Assembly: GCF_049537125.1 (NCBI RefSeq)
Contig: NZ_JBMVQY010000001.1
Location: 682,001 to 746,000 of the forward strand
Length of the DNA stretch: 64,000 nucleotides
Source: Limisphaera sp026417315
GTDB lineage: Bacteria; Verrucomicrobiota; Verrucomicrobiia; Limisphaerales; Limisphaeraceae
Direction of reading: 5' to 3'
Every line of letters begins with the position of its first letter. The stretch's first letter is position 1. Below the pieces are notes generated by a model that did no database searches, had not been told where the DNA came from, and was given only the letters and a program-made list of their open reading frames with translations. Both the position numbers and the translations under genes were made by a program. Shown piece after piece: positions 62,451-64,000 of the stretch.

Positions 62451-63809
62451 ATGGAAGCAGCAGCGCGAATCTGGTCGGCGGCCCAGAAGCATCTTCAGAC
62501 GCTTCTGGCGCCGGACATTTACAACCTGTGGTTCGCCCCCATTCGCGCGGTCAACCTGGAGAACGACCTGCTGGTCCTGGAGGTGGCCGACGAATTCCGG
62601 GAGGTGTGGCTGCAGGAGAACTATCGTTCGGTCCTGGAAGATGCAGTGGCACTGGCTTCGGGTCGGCGCATGACGATCCGTTTCCAAGTGGCGGCCGATC
62701 CGCCCCCACCGGCCCCGCCGGTGACCTCCTCCGTTCCCCGGACCCGCCCGCCGGGGTCCCGCGCGGCCCGGCCGCCCGAAGTCCGCGAGGTGCAGTTCAA
62801 CCCCAAAAACACCTTCGAGACCTTCGTGGTCGGCGCCAACAACAACCTCGCGTATTCCGCCGCGCTCGCCGTGGCGCAATCTCCGGGAAAAGCGTACAAC
62901 CCCCTGTTCCTGTACGGCGGCGTGGGGCTGGGTAAAACGCATCTGCTCCATGCCATCGGCCAGCACGTGCTCACCCACAAGGCGCAGGCCCGGGTGGCGT
63001 ACGTCTCGTGCGAAAAATTCACCAACGAATTCATCGACGCGCTCCAAAACAACAGCCTGATGCAGTTCCGAAAAAGGTATCGGAACACGGACGTGCTGTT
63101 GATCGACGACGTCCACTTCCTGGCCGGCAAGGAGCGGATTCAAGAGGAGTTCTTCCACACCTTCAATGCATTGCACGAGGCACGCAAACAGATCGTGCTG
63201 ACCTGCGACCGACCCGCAAACGAGATCCAGGGGCTGGAACAACGTCTGGTCTCACGCTTCGAATGGGGCCTGGTGGCGGATCTGCAACCGCCGGATGTGG
63301 AAATGCGGCTGGCGATCCTGCGCAAGAAGGCGGCCCTGATGGAGGCGCAGGTGCCGGAGGAGATCCTCAATTTCCTGGCCAACAACATCCGCAGCAACAT
63401 CCGCCGCCTGGAAGGGGCGTTGATCCGGGTGGCCTCCTTCGCCTCCCTGACCGGCAAGCCGCTGACCCTGGCCAATGTGGAGATGCTTTTGCGGGAAATC
63501 CTGCATGAAGAAGGCCGCAGCACGGTCACCATCGACCGGATCATGAAGGTGGTGGCCGAGCGGTACGACATCCGACTGTCCGACATGACCAGTCGGCGGC
63601 GCCCGGAGAACATCGCCTTCCCCCGCCAGGTGGCGATGTATTTGGCCCGGCGTCTGACGGGCCTCTCCTACAGCGCCATCGGCGAGGCCTTTGGGGGCCG
63701 CGACCACGGCACCGTCCTGCACGCCTGTCGCCTGGTCAAGGACCGCATGGACGTCGATTCGCAGGTGCGTCAGCAGGTCCACCAACTGGAGCGCGATCTG
63801 CTCAAGTAG
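62451..63809 (+). CDS. dnaA: Chromosomal replication initiator protein DnaA
   Basis: A 452-residue initiator that binds DnaA boxes and opens the replication origin. Domain I is the first ~85 residues. A Pro-rich linker (~85-110) precedes domain III, with Walker A GGVGLGKTHL and Walker B VLLIDDVHF. Domain IV is at the C-terminus, with the diagnostic DNA-recognition helix GRDHGTVLHAC (Thr-Thr is usual where this has Gly-Thr). Start ATG 62451 (MEAAARIWSAAQ). The dnaN gene, a frequent neighbour, does not follow within the 190 bases left in the window. Confidence 0.97.
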   Translation: MEAAARIWSAAQKHLQTLLAPDIYNLWFAPIRAVNLENDLLVLEVADEFREVWLQENYRSVLEDAVALASGRRMTIRFQVAADPPPPAPPVTSSVPRTRPPGSRAARPPEVREVQFNPKNTFETFVVGANNNLAYSAALAVAQSPGKAYNPLFLYGGVGLGKTHLLHAIGQHVLTHKAQARVAYVSCEKFTNEFIDALQNNSLMQFRKRYRNTDVLLIDDVHFLAGKERIQEEFFHTFNALHEARKQIVLTCDRPANEIQGLEQRLVSRFEWGLVADLQPPDVEMRLAILRKKAALMEAQVPEEILNFLANNIRSNIRRLEGALIRVASFASLTGKPLTLANVEMLLREILHEEGRSTVTIDRIMKVVAERYDIRLSDMTSRRRPENIAFPRQVAMYLARRLTGLSYSAIGEAFGGRDHGTVLHACRLVKDRMDVDSQVRQQVHQLERDLLK

Positions 63810-64000
63810 CCTTGCCGCACCCCGACACCCGGTCGTCGCGCCACGGGGCCCGCCGCAAGAGCGCACCGAGGCATTCCCCCGTACCCGCGCCGGTGCACGC
63901 AACGCACATCCCTTCAGTGAGCGCGTCCAGCCCCGCGAATCCGATGACTCCTTTTGCGCCAACCCTTCCGCCGACCGACCAAACGCCCCGTCGGAATCAA

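Overview
This 64 kb, GC-rich window reads as chromosomal DNA of a Verrucomicrobiota bacterium, most likely a Limisphaera/Pedosphaera-type member; this is inferred from protein style, not from a database search. The clues are autotransporter-type beta-strand repeats ending in a PEP-CTERM anchor, an H-X9-DG pseudopilin, a DUF1080 protein, a twin-arginine Gfo/Idh/MocA oxidoreductase, many secreted proteins ending in an FYR-type tail, and noncoding gaps full of hairpin repeats.

Layout. 0-10 kb: the first codons of a leftward gene, a sugar oxidoreductase plus TIM-barrel isomerase pair, a secreted beta-helix protein and a PEP-CTERM beta-strand-repeat protein. 10-14.4 kb: a leftward NnrS-like membrane protein behind an FNR-like site, facing a rightward set (CxxC membrane protein, Met/His-rich secreted protein, pseudopilin). 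14.4-26.3 kb: a degenerate repeat array, a Tat-exported oxidoreductase, a PBP4-type carboxypeptidase, an outer-membrane phospholipase A, an AT-richer patch with a hypothetical protein, a micro-ORF and a decayed coding fragment, then a purple-acid-phosphatase-like enzyme and a DUF1080 protein. 26.5-34.8 kb: three tRNA genes (Pro-TGG, Arg-TCT, Val-TAC, all with encoded CCA) among long repeat-rich gaps, an M16 peptidase pair and an AmmeMemoRadiSam radical SAM enzyme. 35-47.9 kb: a tonB-exbB-exbD operon, a 1261-residue RCC1/Ig/vWA secreted protein overlapping cca tail to tail, a PL1 pectate-lyase-like protein and a secreted alpha/beta hydrolase. 47.9-53.7 kb: a DUF5989/carbamoyltransferase/SxtJ cassette divergent from a TrpB2-plus-outer-membrane-protein operon, and a nitroreductase. 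53.9-64 kb: housekeeping genes (phoH with a GST gene, a GT2 glycosyltransferase, tilS, ftsH, dnaA).

Functional picture: a heterotroph investing in secreted proteins for plant-type polysaccharides, with matching sugar oxidoreductases and isomerases and TonB energisation. The most interesting feature I see is the shared C-terminal module ([YW]-x-[LV]-E-x-S-x-DL-x-x-W ... F-[YF]-R) in at least five, probably six, unrelated secreted proteins. Next are the metal/NO-flavoured gene set at 10.4-14.4 kb, the carbamoyltransferase cassette and the hairpin repeat families. No CRISPR array, prophage, intact insertion sequence or rRNA gene was seen.
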